The notes under the pieces are model-generated. The model had not been told where the DNA came from and ran no database searches. It was given only the letters and a program-made list of their open reading frames with translations. From Synechococcus sp. CBW1004 (lineage in GTDB: Bacteria; Cyanobacteriota; Cyanobacteriia; PCC-6307; Cyanobiaceae): a DNA stretch of 64,000 bases. Location of the stretch: positions 434,001 through 498,000 of the forward strand of contig NZ_CP060397.1 of the NCBI RefSeq assembly GCF_015840715.1, read 5' to 3'. Below are positions 35,225 to 47,266 of the stretch, one piece after another. Made by a program: the position numbers and the translations under genes. The number at the start of each line of letters is the position of its first letter. The stretch's first letter is position 1.

Positions 35225-36496
35225 ATGACCGCCGCCCCGTCCCGTCCCGACGTCGCTCCCGCCATCCAGGCGCAGCCCTCGGCCGACGGCGCCGACCTGC
35301 AGGCCTGGGCAAGCAATCCGCGCTACGACACCGTCATCCGTCGCCGGAAGACGCGCAGCGTGCGGGTGGGTGACGTGTGGGTCGGCAGCGAGCACCCGGT
35401 GGTGGTGCAGTCGATGATCAACGAGGACACCCTCGACATCGAGGGCGCCACTGCCGGCATTCGACGCCTGCATGAGGCCGGTTGTGAGATCGTGCGGCTG
35501 ACGGTGCCCAGCCTGGCCCATGCCAAGGCCGTGGGAGAGATCCGCAAGCGCCTTCAGGACAGCTACCGCCCGGTGCCTCTGGTGGCGGATGTGCACCACA
35601 ACGGCATGAAGATCGCCCTCGAAGTGGCTCAGCATGTTGACAAGGTGCGCATCAATCCCGGCCTGTATGTGTTCGACAAGCCGGATCCGAATCGCACCGA
35701 ATTCAGTCCCGAGGAGGTGGCGGCGATCGGTGAGCGCATCCAGGCCACCCTCGAGCCGCTGGTGAGCCTCCTCAAGGAGCAGGACAAGGGGTTGCGCATC
35801 GGCGTGAACCATGGCTCGCTGGCCGAACGCATGCTGTTCACCTACGGCGACACGCCACTGGGGATGGTGGAGAGCGCCATGGAATTCATCCACATCTGCG
35901 ATCGCCTCGACTTCCACAACATCGTGGTGTCGATGAAGGCCTCGCGCGCGCCGGTGATGCTGGCCGCCTACCGGATGATGGCCGACCGCATGGATGCCGA
36001 GGGCTTCCACTACCCGCTGCACCTCGGCGTCACCGAAGCGGGTGATGGCGACTACGGCCGCATCAAGAGCACCGCCGGCATCGCGACCCTGCTGGCGGAG
36101 GGTCTGGGGGACACGATCCGCGTCTCTCTCACCGAGGCGCCAGAGAAGGAAATCCCCGTTTGCTACTCGATCCTGCAGGCCCTGGGCCTGCGCAAGACGA
36201 TGGTCGAGTACGTGGCCTGCCCCAGCTGCGGCCGCACCCTGTTCAACCTCGAGGAGGTGCTGCACAAGGTCCGCAGCGCCACAGCCCATCTCACCGGCCT
36301 GGACATCGCGGTGATGGGCTGCATCGTCAACGGTCCCGGCGAAATGGCCGACGCGGACTACGGCTACGTCGGCAAGACCCCCGGCACCATCTCCCTGTAC
36401 CGCGGCCGTGAGGAGATCCGCCGTGTTCCGGAGGCCGAAGGTGTGCAGGCCCTGATTGCCCTGATCAAGGAGGACGGCCGCTGGGTCGATCCCTGA
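35225..36496 (+). CDS. ispG: 4-hydroxy-3-methylbut-2-enyl diphosphate synthase
   Basis: A 423-residue enzyme of the MEP isoprenoid pathway, which reductively dehydrates MEcPP to HMBPP. The N-terminal TIM barrel carries [16 protein letters not shown] and [16 protein letters not shown]; the C-terminal 4Fe-4S domain carries [14 protein letters not shown] and [20 protein letters not shown], with the three ligating cysteines present. In cyanobacteria electrons come from ferredoxin. ATG 35225 is used; a GTG at 35192 would add 11 residues. Confidence 0.95.
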   Translation: MTAAPSRPDVAPAIQAQPSADGADLQAWASNPRYDTVIRRRKTRSVRVGDVWVGSEHPVVVQSMINEDTLDIEGATAGIRRLHEAGCEIVRLTVPSLAHAKAVGEIRKRLQDSYRPVPLVADVHHNGMKIALEVAQHVDKVRINPGLYVFDKPDPNRTEFSPEEVAAIGERIQATLEPLVSLLKEQDKGLRIGVNHGSLAERMLFTYGDTPLGMVESAMEFIHICDRLDFHNIVVSMKASRAPVMLAAYRMMADRMDAEGFHYPLHLGVTEAGDGDYGRIKSTAGIATLLAEGLGDTIRVSLTEAPEKEIPVCYSILQALGLRKTMVEYVACPSCGRTLFNLEEVLHKVRSATAHLTGLDIAVMGCIVNGPGEMADADYGYVGKTPGTISLYRGREEIRRVPEAEGVQALIALIKEDGRWVDP

Positions 36497-36665
36497 GTGC
36501 CGCCAGGCAGCCTCTCCCGCCAGGAAGGTCAGTGAGGCGCAAGCCATCATCCCCGAGCCGTGCTTGCGGCCGGCAGGCGCTCCTGGCTGGAGCGTCCTGC
36601 GGCAGGCCGGTTCTCCGCCCGGCGTCCGGCGCTAACTTGGATCCATTCCGTTAAGAGGCCTCCGC

Positions 36666-38006
36666 ATGGGAAGCGGTCGCACCACCTTCGTGGTGCTGGT
36701 TGGACTGAGCGCCTGTGCTGCCACTGCGGTCGTGGCCCGGGAGATGGTGATCGCCCCCAACGGTGGCGTCGCGATCAGCGACAGCCCCAAGGAGGTGATG
36801 GATCAGGCCTGGCAGATCGTCTTCCGCGACTACCTCGACACCACCGGCAAGTACAACCCGGAGAAGTGGCGTCAGCTGCGACGGAACCTGCTGACCAAGA
36901 GCTACGGCAGTCCCAAGGAGGCCTATGAGGCGATCCGGGGCATGCTCGCAACGCTCAGCGATCCCTACACGCGGTTCCTCGATCCGCGTGAGTTCAAGGA
37001 GATGCAGATCGACACCTCCGGAGAGCTCTCCGGGGTGGGCATTCAGCTGAGCGTCGACAAGGACACCAAGGAGCTGGTGGTGATTGCTCCGATCGAGGGC
37101 TCCCCGGCCTCCCGGGCGGGTGTCCAGCCCAAGGATGTGATCGTCTCGATCGACGGCAAGTCCACCAAGGGCATGAGCACCGAGGATGCCGTCAAGCTCA
37201 TCCGCGGCCGGGCTGGCACCAGCGTCAAACTGGAGCTGCGCCGCAAGGGGCAGAACATCGATGTGCCGCTCACCCGGGAGCTCATCGAGCTGCATGCGGT
37301 GACCCATCAGGTGAACACCACGCCTGAGGGGACGAAGATCGGCTACGTGCGTCTGCGGCAGTTCAACGCCAACGCCGCCAAGGACATGCGGGCGGCGATC
37401 CGCGACCTGGAGAGCCAGGGAGTGCAGGGCTACGTGCTCGACCTGCGCAGCAATCCCGGGGGCCTGCTGATGGCCAGTGTCGAGATCGCGCGCCAGTGGC
37501 TCAATGAAGGGGTGATTGTCTCCACCAAGACCCGCGAGGGGATACAGGATGTGCGGCGCGCCACCGGCCGTGCCCTCACCAGCCGTCCTCTGGTGGTGCT
37601 CGTGAACGAGGGCTCGGCCAGCGCCAGCGAGATCCTCTCCGGGGCGCTGCAGGAGAACAACCGTGCGGTGCTCGTCGGTCAGAAGACCTTCGGCAAAGGG
37701 CTGGTCCAATCGGTGCGGGGTCTGTCCGACGGCTCCGGCATGACGGTGACCATCGCCAAGTACCTCACGCCACTCAACCACGACATCCACCATCGCGGCA
37801 TCGTTCCCGATGTGCCCGTGAAGATGACCGACGCGGAGGCGGAGCGGTTGAAACTCGAGGATCTCGGCACCCGAAAGGACAGTCAGTACCGGGTGGCGGA
37901 ATCGACGCTCCTCAAGAAGCTGCGCAGCACGGCCTCGGCTCAGCCGGCCTATCAGCCGGGGACCGCCAACCTGCCTGCAGCCCTCGGTGGCGCCCCGAGG
38001 CCCTGA
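36666..38006 (+). CDS. Carboxyl-terminal processing protease (CtpB/CtpZ type, S41A)
   Basis: A 446-residue S41 protease with an N-terminal signal/anchor helix (residues about 6-24), the DSPKEVMDQAWQIVFRDYLD helical region, a PDZ domain (GVGIQLSVDKDTKELVV; SPASRAGVQPKDVIVSIDGK) and a catalytic domain with Ser in NEGSASASEIL and Lys in GQKTFGKGLVQ. Cyanobacteria have several Ctp proteases; CtpA trims the D1 protein, whereas this sequence is of the CtpB/CtpZ kind, whose substrates are less clear. Lumen or periplasm. Confidence 0.9.
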   Translation: MGSGRTTFVVLVGLSACAATAVVAREMVIAPNGGVAISDSPKEVMDQAWQIVFRDYLDTTGKYNPEKWRQLRRNLLTKSYGSPKEAYEAIRGMLATLSDPYTRFLDPREFKEMQIDTSGELSGVGIQLSVDKDTKELVVIAPIEGSPASRAGVQPKDVIVSIDGKSTKGMSTEDAVKLIRGRAGTSVKLELRRKGQNIDVPLTRELIELHAVTHQVNTTPEGTKIGYVRLRQFNANAAKDMRAAIRDLESQGVQGYVLDLRSNPGGLLMASVEIARQWLNEGVIVSTKTREGIQDVRRATGRALTSRPLVVLVNEGSASASEILSGALQENNRAVLVGQKTFGKGLVQSVRGLSDGSGMTVTIAKYLTPLNHDIHHRGIVPDVPVKMTDAEAERLKLEDLGTRKDSQYRVAESTLLKKLRSTASAQPAYQPGTANLPAALGGAPRP

Positions 38007-38188
38007 GCGACGCCGATCCTGCTGGAGGCCTTCTGCGGGAGCCGCCCCGCTTCCGAGGCGGCTTGGCCATTCCTGAAGAACTGGAGGGCAGGATCAGGCT
38101 CTCCGCTGGTCGCCACTCTCATCGCTTGTGGTACTGGCAGCCTTGGATCGCGATCAGGCCACCATGGTGCAGCGCCTTGATCACAGCC

Positions 38189-38434
38189 ATGTCCGCAGAA
38201 CCCACCTCGCCCGCACAGGTGGGCTCGATCTGGCAACACAAGCCCCGGTGGTGCCAACCCTGGTCGATTCTGCTGACCGGGCTGGCCGCGATGGGCTTGA
38301 GCTGGATCTGGCTGCAGCACTGGTGGATCACCGCCCTTGTGTCGGCTGCCGTGCTGGTGTGGTGGGTCCTGTTTCTGGTGTTGGTGCCCCGGGCCTGGAA
38401 AGCGGCGGCCGAGGCGGGCGAACAGATCACCTGA
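38189..38434 (+). CDS. DUF6737-like small membrane protein
   Basis: An 81-residue protein with two transmembrane helices (about 25-43 and 46-66) and a Trp-rich N-terminal part (IWQHKPRWCQPWSILLTG), in the pattern of the cyanobacterial DUF6737 family; the family name is from memory. Function unknown. The ATG at 38189 is chosen over the longer frame from 38063. Confidence 0.7.
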   Translation: MSAEPTSPAQVGSIWQHKPRWCQPWSILLTGLAAMGLSWIWLQHWWITALVSAAVLVWWVLFLVLVPRAWKAAAEAGEQIT

Positions 38435-38500
38435 GGAGGGATTCGCCTCGGTGCAGGTTGCGTGGAACGTGGAAGGAGCGGTGGCCCGGGAGCGATGCGC

Positions 38501-38668
38501 TCAGGACACCGGCTGCATCAGACCGCCACCGGGATTCGAGTCGTCGTCGTCGTTCTCCGGACGTCCCTGGAGCAGGGCGTAGAGGCCGAGGGCGAGGAGG
38601 CTGATGACACCTGACACCAGGCTGAAGCTGCTTTGGAAGCCGCCACCCACTTCAATCAGCTCGCCCAT
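38501..38668 (-). CDS. Small single-pass membrane protein, acidic C-terminus
   Basis: A 55-residue protein: a short N-terminus (MGELIEVGGGFQSSF), one transmembrane helix (about residues 16-35, LVSGVISLLALGLYALL) and an acidic tail PENDDDDSNPGG. It is shaped like a small photosystem-associated subunit but matches none that I recognise. It sits downstream of mfd on the same strand. Confidence 0.6.
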   Translation of the reverse strand: MGELIEVGGGFQSSFSLVSGVISLLALGLYALLQGRPENDDDDSNPGGGLMQPVS

Positions 38669-38838
38669 GAAGCCTTGTAACGAAAGATGAGTGCAGCTTA
38701 ACAGCGATTCACAAGGTCCGCGGACATCGACCCTGCGGAACCGCTGAGCCCCGCCACGGCGTGGACGGCGTCGTCCTCCGGATGGTGGTCGCACTCCTGT
38801 GACCTTGACCCTGGCATCCGGGGGAGCGTGCCTTGGGT

Positions 38839-41800
38839 TCAGACCACCAGGACCTCCGCATCGCGTTGGAGGTCCTGTTCGTTCCGCTGCGTCTGGCTGA
38901 GGCCATCCGCACCGGGCAGCTGGGCAGCCATGGCCTGGAGCCATTCCGTCAGCTGGCTGAGCTGCTGGGCCGGGCTGAGCACCCCCAGACCGCGCGCCTG
39001 CACCCTGGCGATCGTGCCGGTGCCGGCCTGATAGACGAGCCGGCCATGGAGATGCTGCGGCAACCCCTGGCGCAGGCGGCGGAACGCCGGCTCCTCCATC
39101 GGTGTTTCGAGCACCAGGTTGGGCTTCTCCGGTTTGATGCGCGAAAAGCCGCACCGCTTCGCCAGCAGTTTGAGTTCCATCAGCTGCAGCAGGCTCACCA
39201 CTGGGGGTGGCAGCGCCCCGTAGCGGTCCGCCCAATCGGCTGCGAGCTCGAGCAGCGCCTCCTGGCTGCTGCAGTCGGCGGCGGCCTTATAGGCGGCCAT
39301 CTTCTCGTCGTTCTCGCTGATCCAGTCTCCCGGGATGAAGGCCGTGATCGTCAGATCGATCTGGGTGTCCTCCACCTGCGGGATGTCCTGACCCTGGATC
39401 TCGGCCAGGCATTCCTGCAGCATTTCCATGTACAGGTCGAAGCCGATCGCCTCCATCTGGCCGCTCTGCTCCACTCCCAGCAGGTTGCCGACGCCGCGGA
39501 TCTCCATGTCGCGCATCGCCAGCTGATAGCCGGACCCCAGCTGTGCGAACTCCTGAATCGCCCGCAGTCTTTGGCGCGCCGCCTCGCTCAAGGACGCATC
39601 TCCGGGATAAAAGAGCCAGGCGTGGGCCTGGATGCCGCTGCGGCCGACGCGGCCGCGCAGCTGATACAGCTGGGCCAGGCCGAACCTGTGGGCGTCCTCG
39701 ATCAGGATCGTGTTCACCCGCGGAATGTCCAGGCCGCTCTCCACGATCGTGGTGCACAGCATCAGATCGGCCTCGCCGGCGTTGAACGCCACCATGGCGC
39801 TCTCCAGCTCCCCCTCGGCCATCTGGCCGTGGGCCACCAGCAACCGCAGCCCCGGAATCATCTGCCGCAGCCGCTCGGCCACCTCCTCGATCCCCTCCAC
39901 CCGCGGCACCACGTAGAAGATCTGGCCGCCGCGGTCGAGCTCCTGGCGGATGGCGCTGCGCACGGCCTCCTCATCGAGCGCCGCCAGGTGCGTCTTGATC
40001 GGGCGGCGCAATGGCGGCGGCGTGGTGATCAGGCTCATCTCACGTACCCCAGAAAGGCTCATGTAGAGCGTTCTGGGAATCGGCGTGGCGCTCAGCGTCA
40101 GCACATCGACGTCCTTGCGCAGGGCCTTGATCTTCTCCTTCTGATTCACACCGAATCGCTGCTCCTCATCCACCACCAGCAGGCCCAGCTGCTTGAAGCT
40201 GGTGCCCTTGCCCAGCAGCTGGTGGGTCCCCACCACCACATCGACGGTGCCCTCGACCAGACCCTCCTGGATGGCCTTGCGCTCGGCGGCGGTGCGGAAG
40301 CGGTTGAGCAGGCTCACCTTGAGCGGATAGGGGGCGAAGCGTTCGCTGAGGGTGCGCCAGTGCTGCTGGGCCAGCACCGTGGTGGGGGCGAGCATCGCCA
40401 CCTGGCGACCGGCGGTCACCGCCTTGAAGATCGCCCGGATCGCCACCTCCGTCTTGCCGAAGCCCACATCGCCGCACACCAGCCGGTCCATCGGTGAGGG
40501 CTGCTCCATGTCCCGCTTCACCTCGGCGATCGCCTTGAGCTGATCGGGCGTCGGCTCATAGGGGAAGGAGTCCTCGAGCTCGTTCTGCCAGGGTCCATCG
40601 GCGGGATAGGCGAAGCCGGCGGCCTTGTGGCGCTCGGCATACAGCTTCACCAGATCGACCGCCACCTTGCGGATGGCCTTCTTCGCCCGCTCCTTGGCCC
40701 GCGTCCAGGCGGTGCCGCCCATGCGGTTCAGCTCGGGGGGCGTCTCGCCGGTCGCGCGATAGCGGCCGAGGCTGCCCAGCTGGTCGGCGGCCACCCGCAG
40801 GAGCCCGTCGGCGTACTGCACCACCAGGTAGTCGCGGGCCTCGCCGCTGATCGCCAGTTTCTCGAGCTTGAGAAAGCGGCCGATGCCGTGGTTGCGGTGC
40901 ACGACGAAGTCGCCGGGCCGCATCTTGTTGGGATCGACCGTGCGGCTGGAGGCACGGCGGCGGCGGCGTACATACCCCGTGGCCGCCAGGGCGTGCTGCC
41001 CGAAGAATTCCCGGTCACTGATCAGCACCAGCTTCCAGGCCGGCAGCTGCAGGCCCTCCAGCTCGGCGGTGCCCCTGGTCTTGAGCGCCACCGGGGTGTT
41101 CTGCTCCAGCAGGCGATCGATCGCCGGCCGGTCCTGCGGGTTGGGGACGAAACGGGCGATGCAGTCGTGCTCCTCGAGCAGGGCCACCGCCCGGCTCGGC
41201 TGGGCCGAGAGGAGCCACACCCTGGTGCCGTCCTTCTGGAAGCCCTTCACCAGGCCGGCGAGCTTGCCGAAGGCGTTGGGATAGGCGGGCACCGGCCGGC
41301 AGGCCAGGTCGAAGGCGTTGGGATGGCGGTCGCTTTCGTGCAGTTCCGCCAGGTCGAAGCCCGTGAACGCCGCGGCATCAGCCAGCGCTTCGGCGGGCGG
41401 CCGGTGCAGCGTCGTCGGCAGGAGCGCCGCGATCCCGGCGGCGTCGCCCTCCTCGCCGGCCAGCTCGGCGCAGACCTCGGTGTGATGCTCGCCGGCGTGG
41501 TCGAACCACTGCTGGCCGTGAGCCAGGCAGTGGCGCCGCTCATCCACCGCCACCACCGTGGCCTCCGGCAGGTAGTCGAGCAGCGACGCGGGGCGCTCCC
41601 AGGCCAGACCCATCAGCCGCCGCATCCCCTCCGGAGTGCCACCTTCGAGCAGTTGCTCCAGGGCTTCTGCCGTCAGCAGGGCGTCGAGGCCGTCCGGCAT
41701 CGCCTCGCGCAGCGCTTCGGCCACCAGTGGCCCATAGCTGCTGGGGGTGAGCCGCACCAGTTCGATCGCATCGAGCGAGCGCTGGGTGGCGGGATCGAAC

Positions 41801-42456
41801 TCGCGCAGCTTCTCGAGCGTGTCGCCGAAGAACTCCAGTCGAACCGGCAGTTCAGCACTGACCGGGAAGACATCGACGATGTCGCCTCGGCGGCTCCAGC
41901 TGCCCTCCTGCTCGATCGTGGGGACCCGCTCGTAGCCCAGGCGCGTCAGCGTCTCGCCGAGCTGCTCAAGATCCTGGGTGTCGCCCTTCGCCAGGCTCAG
42001 GCAGCGTCCCGCCAGCACCTCTGGCGGCGGCAGGTGCGGTTGCAGCGCGCGCTCCGTGGCCACGATCGCCGGTCGCCAGGGCGACGATCCCGCCGGCCGT
42101 TCCGCCACCAGCTCGGCGAGCACCTGCAGCTGGCCCCAGGTGATCTCGCTGGTGGGATCGAACGGTTCGTAGGGCGATCCCTCGCTGGTGGGATACAGAT
42201 GGGCGGTGCTCCAGCCCATCAGCTCGAGCAGCGCCGCCCAGCGGCCGGCCTCCTCCAGCGTGGGCACGATCACCAGCAGCGGCGACGCCTGGCCGGAACC
42301 GCTCGCCTCCTGGGCGGCCAGGGCGCTGGCGACCAGGGCCCTGCCGGCCCGTCCCGCTCCCCCGAGCCGCAGCCGCTCGCTGCGCCGCAGGCGGGCGGCC
42401 ACCTCAGCGGTGAGGGGCACCTGCTGCAGCTGGCGCACCAGGGCGGTCAGGGGCAT
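38839..42456 (-). CDS. mfd: Transcription-repair coupling factor
   Basis: A 1205-residue ATP-dependent translocase. It has the UvrB-like N-terminal part ([44 protein letters not shown]), the RNA-polymerase-interacting Tudor-like domain ([23 protein letters not shown]), the RecG-like motor with Walker [13 protein letters not shown] and [18 protein letters not shown], and the C-terminal TRCF domain. It removes stalled RNA polymerase and recruits UvrA. The start at 42456 ([11 protein letters not shown]) fits homologues. The extreme 3' coding end contains a perfect 10-bp inverted repeat (38848-38877). Confidence 0.96.
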   Translation of the reverse strand: MPLTALVRQLQQVPLTAEVAARLRRSERLRLGGAGRAGRALVASALAAQEASGSGQASPLLVIVPTLEEAGRWAALLELMGWSTAHLYPTSEGSPYEPFDPTSEITWGQLQVLAELVAERPAGSSPWRPAIVATERALQPHLPPPEVLAGRCLSLAKGDTQDLEQLGETLTRLGYERVPTIEQEGSWSRRGDIVDVFPVSAELPVRLEFFGDTLEKLREFDPATQRSLDAIELVRLTPSSYGPLVAEALREAMPDGLDALLTAEALEQLLEGGTPEGMRRLMGLAWERPASLLDYLPEATVVAVDERRHCLAHGQQWFDHAGEHHTEVCAELAGEEGDAAGIAALLPTTLHRPPAEALADAAAFTGFDLAELHESDRHPNAFDLACRPVPAYPNAFGKLAGLVKGFQKDGTRVWLLSAQPSRAVALLEEHDCIARFVPNPQDRPAIDRLLEQNTPVALKTRGTAELEGLQLPAWKLVLISDREFFGQHALAATGYVRRRRRASSRTVDPNKMRPGDFVVHRNHGIGRFLKLEKLAISGEARDYLVVQYADGLLRVAADQLGSLGRYRATGETPPELNRMGGTAWTRAKERAKKAIRKVAVDLVKLYAERHKAAGFAYPADGPWQNELEDSFPYEPTPDQLKAIAEVKRDMEQPSPMDRLVCGDVGFGKTEVAIRAIFKAVTAGRQVAMLAPTTVLAQQHWRTLSERFAPYPLKVSLLNRFRTAAERKAIQEGLVEGTVDVVVGTHQLLGKGTSFKQLGLLVVDEEQRFGVNQKEKIKALRKDVDVLTLSATPIPRTLYMSLSGVREMSLITTPPPLRRPIKTHLAALDEEAVRSAIRQELDRGGQIFYVVPRVEGIEEVAERLRQMIPGLRLLVAHGQMAEGELESAMVAFNAGEADLMLCTTIVESGLDIPRVNTILIEDAHRFGLAQLYQLRGRVGRSGIQAHAWLFYPGDASLSEAARQRLRAIQEFAQLGSGYQLAMRDMEIRGVGNLLGVEQSGQMEAIGFDLYMEMLQECLAEIQGQDIPQVEDTQIDLTITAFIPGDWISENDEKMAAYKAAADCSSQEALLELAADWADRYGALPPPVVSLLQLMELKLLAKRCGFSRIKPEKPNLVLETPMEEPAFRRLRQGLPQHLHGRLVYQAGTGTIARVQARGLGVLSPAQQLSQLTEWLQAMAAQLPGADGLSQTQRNEQDLQRDAEVLVV

Positions 42457-42621
42457 CGGGACAAGGCGGCGACAGCCCAGATTGTGGCAACCGCACCCCA
42501 GGCCACGGGATGGTCTCGCCCCGTGCTGCCCTGGTCCGGCGATGCGTCCGGACCTCCAGCGGTTGTTTCGACCCGACATGCTGGGGCGAGCCGATGGGTG
42601 CTGGTGCGACGTTCGGGCCCG

Positions 42622-43425
42622 ATGCTGACGCTGATCGCTCTGGCGCTGCTGGTGGCGGCCCTGCCCGAGCTGCTGCGCCGCCTCGAGAGCCTCGAGCTTC
42701 CATCGCGAACGCTGGCAGTCGTCGCACCAGCCGACGACCCTCCGCCGCTCGATCCGGCTCTGCGGCCGCTGGCGCTGCTGGAGGGGGGCCTGATGCAACG
42801 CCTTGATCACGGCGACCGTGACTGGATTCCCCGGGCCGAACCGCTACCGGAGGGGGGCACCCGCTACATCTATCGGCGTCGCCCCGGTGATCCGGAACTC
42901 TCCCTGGCCCAGATCCGCGCCCTGATCGCCCAGCCTCCCAGCCATGCGCCGGAGCGACGCGCCATCGTCGATCTGCTCACCACCCTCGAGCAGGTGGGTG
43001 CCGGTGTCGGCCTGATCGAACCGATCAAGACCGGCGCCGCGGCGGAATGGGATCCCCGGGCGCGCACGATCCGTGTGCGACCCGATGTACCCGACCAGGG
43101 CAGTCTCGAATTCGCCCGGGTGCTGAATCACGAGGCGATCCATGTGGCCCAGAGCTGCGCTGCCGGGGGAGTGGCGTCTCCGCCCCGTCCACTCGGTCTG
43201 GTGGCCGCTTCGGAGCAACCTCATGACACCAGGGTTCACGGGGGGGAGACCGGGAACCCCGAACCCTCGGATCCCAGCGCGTTCCGTCAGCTTCAGGATC
43301 CGCTCTACGCCGATCTCAGCCCGAGCGAGCAGCGGATGGAGAAAGAGGCGTATGCCCTGCAGAACCGCCTCGATCTCGGTGTGAAGCTGTTGCGCATCCA
43401 GTGCCTTGATGGCCGTGCCGGCTGA
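42622..43425 (+). CDS. Conserved cyanobacterial protein with HExxH-like motif
   Basis: A 267-residue protein with an N-terminal membrane anchor or signal (residues 2-15), Pro-rich spacer, and a domain with [12 protein letters not shown], an HExxH zinc-metallopeptidase-like motif (about residue 175), followed by [18 protein letters not shown], where a third metal ligand could lie. Cyanobacterial homologues are annotated as hypothetical. A GTG six codons upstream (42604) could also be the start. Convergent with the GAPDH gene, with a shared hairpin between. Confidence 0.7.
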   Translation: MLTLIALALLVAALPELLRRLESLELPSRTLAVVAPADDPPPLDPALRPLALLEGGLMQRLDHGDRDWIPRAEPLPEGGTRYIYRRRPGDPELSLAQIRALIAQPPSHAPERRAIVDLLTTLEQVGAGVGLIEPIKTGAAAEWDPRARTIRVRPDVPDQGSLEFARVLNHEAIHVAQSCAAGGVASPPRPLGLVAASEQPHDTRVHGGETGNPEPSDPSAFRQLQDPLYADLSPSEQRMEKEAYALQNRLDLGVKLLRIQCLDGRAG

Positions 43426-43426
43426 A

Positions 43427-43451
43427 GGGGCGGATCGCCATGGTCCGCCCC
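43427..43451. terminator. Hairpin between convergent genes
   Basis: GGGGCGGA (43427-43434) and TCCGCCCC (43444-43451) form a perfect 8-bp stem with a 9-nt loop, exactly between the stops of the convergent genes ending at 43425 and 43465. It can serve both as a terminator, though no T-run follows. Confidence 0.5.
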
Positions 43452-43464
43452 CGGGATCTCCAGA

Positions 43465-45443
<1,979 letters not shown>

Positions 45444-45815
45444 GAAGCGGGGAGCGGAAGGAGGTTTCTAGAGTGAAGGTTGGCCCCAGTCCGCGCCGGT
45501 TGACTCCCCGGCTTTTTGGCATCGCCCGCGGCGCTCAGCGCCGCCCGGCCCAGGACCTCGAAAGAAGGTGACGTTCCATCGTCATGCGGATCTTCGGCCC
45601 CATCGACCAGGAGTCTCCGTCCCTGGACCCTTCCCTTCCGTGGGAGACGCCCGGCAGGCCCGCGCACCCCTCTTCCGGCCAGCCGTCGCAACCGCCTCCG
45701 TTCCCTTCGCTTTCCCTGCCCTGAACGATTCCGAGTCCCCGGTCCCTGTTGCGAGGCCCCTGCCCCCCGGTGATGGCCGATCACAGCTCCTGCCGCCTGC
45801 CGGAGGGAGGGGCTG
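45444..45815. other. 372-bp leader region of the TerC-family gene
   Basis: No gene is supported. A perfect hairpin GCGGCGC-TCA-GCGCCGC lies at 45528-45544. TerC-family genes are often controlled by the yybP-ykoY manganese riboswitch, but its conserved core was not recognised here; the leader could still hold a different control element. Confidence 0.4.
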
Positions 45816-46883
45816 ATGGAAGCCGAGATGGTGCCGTCGCTCACGCCGCTGCTGCAGGGGGCGGATGAGTGGGGGGAGGTTCTGCTGCTGTTGCCTCTGC
45901 TGGTGGCTCTGGAGGCGGTGCTCTCCGCTGACAACGCCATCGCCCTGGCGGCGATCTCCCGCCGCCTGCACGATCCCGCCCGGCAGCGGCAGGCCCTGAA
46001 CCTGGGGCTGTTGCTGGCCCTGGTGCTGCGCATGGGGCTGATCCTCGCCGCCCGCTGGGTGCTGGATGCCTGGCCGCTTCAGCTGGCTGCCGCCGCCTAT
46101 CTCCTATGGCTGTGCGGCCGCCACCTGCTCGGATTCGACGAGGATCAGTACGACGGCTCCGATGACGAGAACGGTCCGGCGGAGGTGCTGTCGTCGTCTC
46201 CCGCCATCGTTTCCCCAGCCCCTCCGGCTCGTGCCTCTGTTTCGCCGGGCTCGCCTGGTCTCCAGGCCGCGCAGCATTCCCCGGAGCGCTCGGAGCCTGG
46301 GACGCACACGTCCCATGGAGCCCGCCACAACCACGGATCACCCCATGGTCACGGCGGCCCCTGGCTCTCGTCCATTGCTCTGACCCTGGCGCTCACCGAT
46401 CTGGCCTTTTCCCTCGACAGCGTCGCCGCCGCGGTGGCGGTGACCGACAGGCTGGCCCTCGTGATGACCGGTGGTCTGCTGGGGGTGTTGGCGCTGCGGC
46501 TCACCGCCGGCCTGTTCGTGCGCTGGCTGGAGGTGTTCAGCCGCCTGGAGACCGCCGGCTACCTGGCGGTGGGGCTGGTGGGCATCCGTCTGTTGCTGCG
46601 GCTCCTGGTGCCCGCTCTCGAGGTGCCCGAATGGGTGCTGCTGGTGCTGGTGGTCGCGCTGTTCCTCTGGGGTTTCTCGCGGCGCAACGTCATTGTTGAG
46701 CAGGTTGAACCGGAGGCAGCGGAGGCTGCTGCAGAGCTTCCTGGTGCCGTCTCCACAGCCGGGCTCGACCAGGGAGCGCGTGCCGTCGTCACTCCTGCCG
46801 GTGCCCCTGCGGAGGCGACCATCGTCACCGTGCCGGCGCCCTCCGTGCAGGTCCCCGAGGCAGCCGATCCTTCGAAGCCATGA
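45816..46883 (+). CDS. TerC-family membrane protein (metal exporter-like)
   Basis: A 355-residue membrane protein with seven or so helices and the TerC signatures: LEAVLSADNAIALAAISRRL (about 34-53) and LTDLAFSLDSVAAAVAVTD (about 198-216), whose aspartates bind the metal. A large His-rich cytoplasmic loop (HTSHGARHNHGSPHGHGG) between the halves and a variable C-terminal tail are unusual. Relatives export Mn2+ during metallation of secreted or thylakoid proteins. Its TGA overlaps the ATG of the DUF6464 gene (ATGA). Confidence 0.85.
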   Translation: MEAEMVPSLTPLLQGADEWGEVLLLLPLLVALEAVLSADNAIALAAISRRLHDPARQRQALNLGLLLALVLRMGLILAARWVLDAWPLQLAAAAYLLWLCGRHLLGFDEDQYDGSDDENGPAEVLSSSPAIVSPAPPARASVSPGSPGLQAAQHSPERSEPGTHTSHGARHNHGSPHGHGGPWLSSIALTLALTDLAFSLDSVAAAVAVTDRLALVMTGGLLGVLALRLTAGLFVRWLEVFSRLETAGYLAVGLVGIRLLLRLLVPALEVPEWVLLVLVVALFLWGFSRRNVIVEQVEPEAAEAAAELPGAVSTAGLDQGARAVVTPAGAPAEATIVTVPAPSVQVPEAADPSKP

Positions 46884-47266
46884 CCACCGAGCTTCCCTCC
46901 GGACTGCAGCTGGAGCTGCGTCGCATCGAGGACGACGGGCTGATCACCCGGCTGGAGGCTGATCAGGTCGAGGAGATTCCCCAGCCGGGACGGTGGCTGA
47001 ACCTGGCCGAAGGCAGTTATCTGTTGCTGCAGCGCCGCCATCGCTACCGCCTGCGCAACGGTCGCTATGAACTCAGCAGCGTGGCCCTTCAGGTGCGTGC
47101 CCAGCAGCAGCCGGCCGATGCCCGCTGGTGGAACGGGCGCTGGGTCATCGGGGATCCCAGCTGCCGGTTCAATGCCCGCAGCCCCCTGCTGCGCTGCGCC
47201 GTGCTTCCGGAGGGTCCCTGCGACCGATGCAGCCACTTCCGCAGCGAAGCGCCGTTCCCCGCCTAG
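46880..47266 (+). CDS. DUF6464 family cyanobacterial protein
   Basis: A 128-residue protein with the conserved C-terminus [33 protein letters not shown], in which four cysteines can form a zinc site; the N-terminal half is a beta-rich domain ([29 protein letters not shown]). Function unknown. It overlaps the TerC gene (ATGA) upstream and, by about 40 bases, the helicase start downstream. Confidence 0.82.
   Translation: MTTELPSGLQLELRRIEDDGLITRLEADQVEEIPQPGRWLNLAEGSYLLLQRRHRYRLRNGRYELSSVALQVRAQQQPADARWWNGRWVIGDPSCRFNARSPLLRCAVLPEGPCDRCSHFRSEAPFPA

Noticed and set aside
35183-36550. 455-codon frame antisense to ispG
   Set aside because: Shadow frame: no domain character, and ispG is unmistakable on the other strand.
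38848-38877. Perfect 10-bp inverted repeat at the end of mfd
   Set aside because: Lies inside the last codons and has no T-run, so it is not called as a terminator.
40627-42621. Long upstream part of the plus-strand frame ending at 43425
   Set aside because: Antisense to mfd; the real gene begins at about 42622 where membrane-anchor and domain character start.
45444-45815. yybP-ykoY manganese riboswitch before the TerC-family gene
   Set aside because: The conserved core could not be recognised in the leader.
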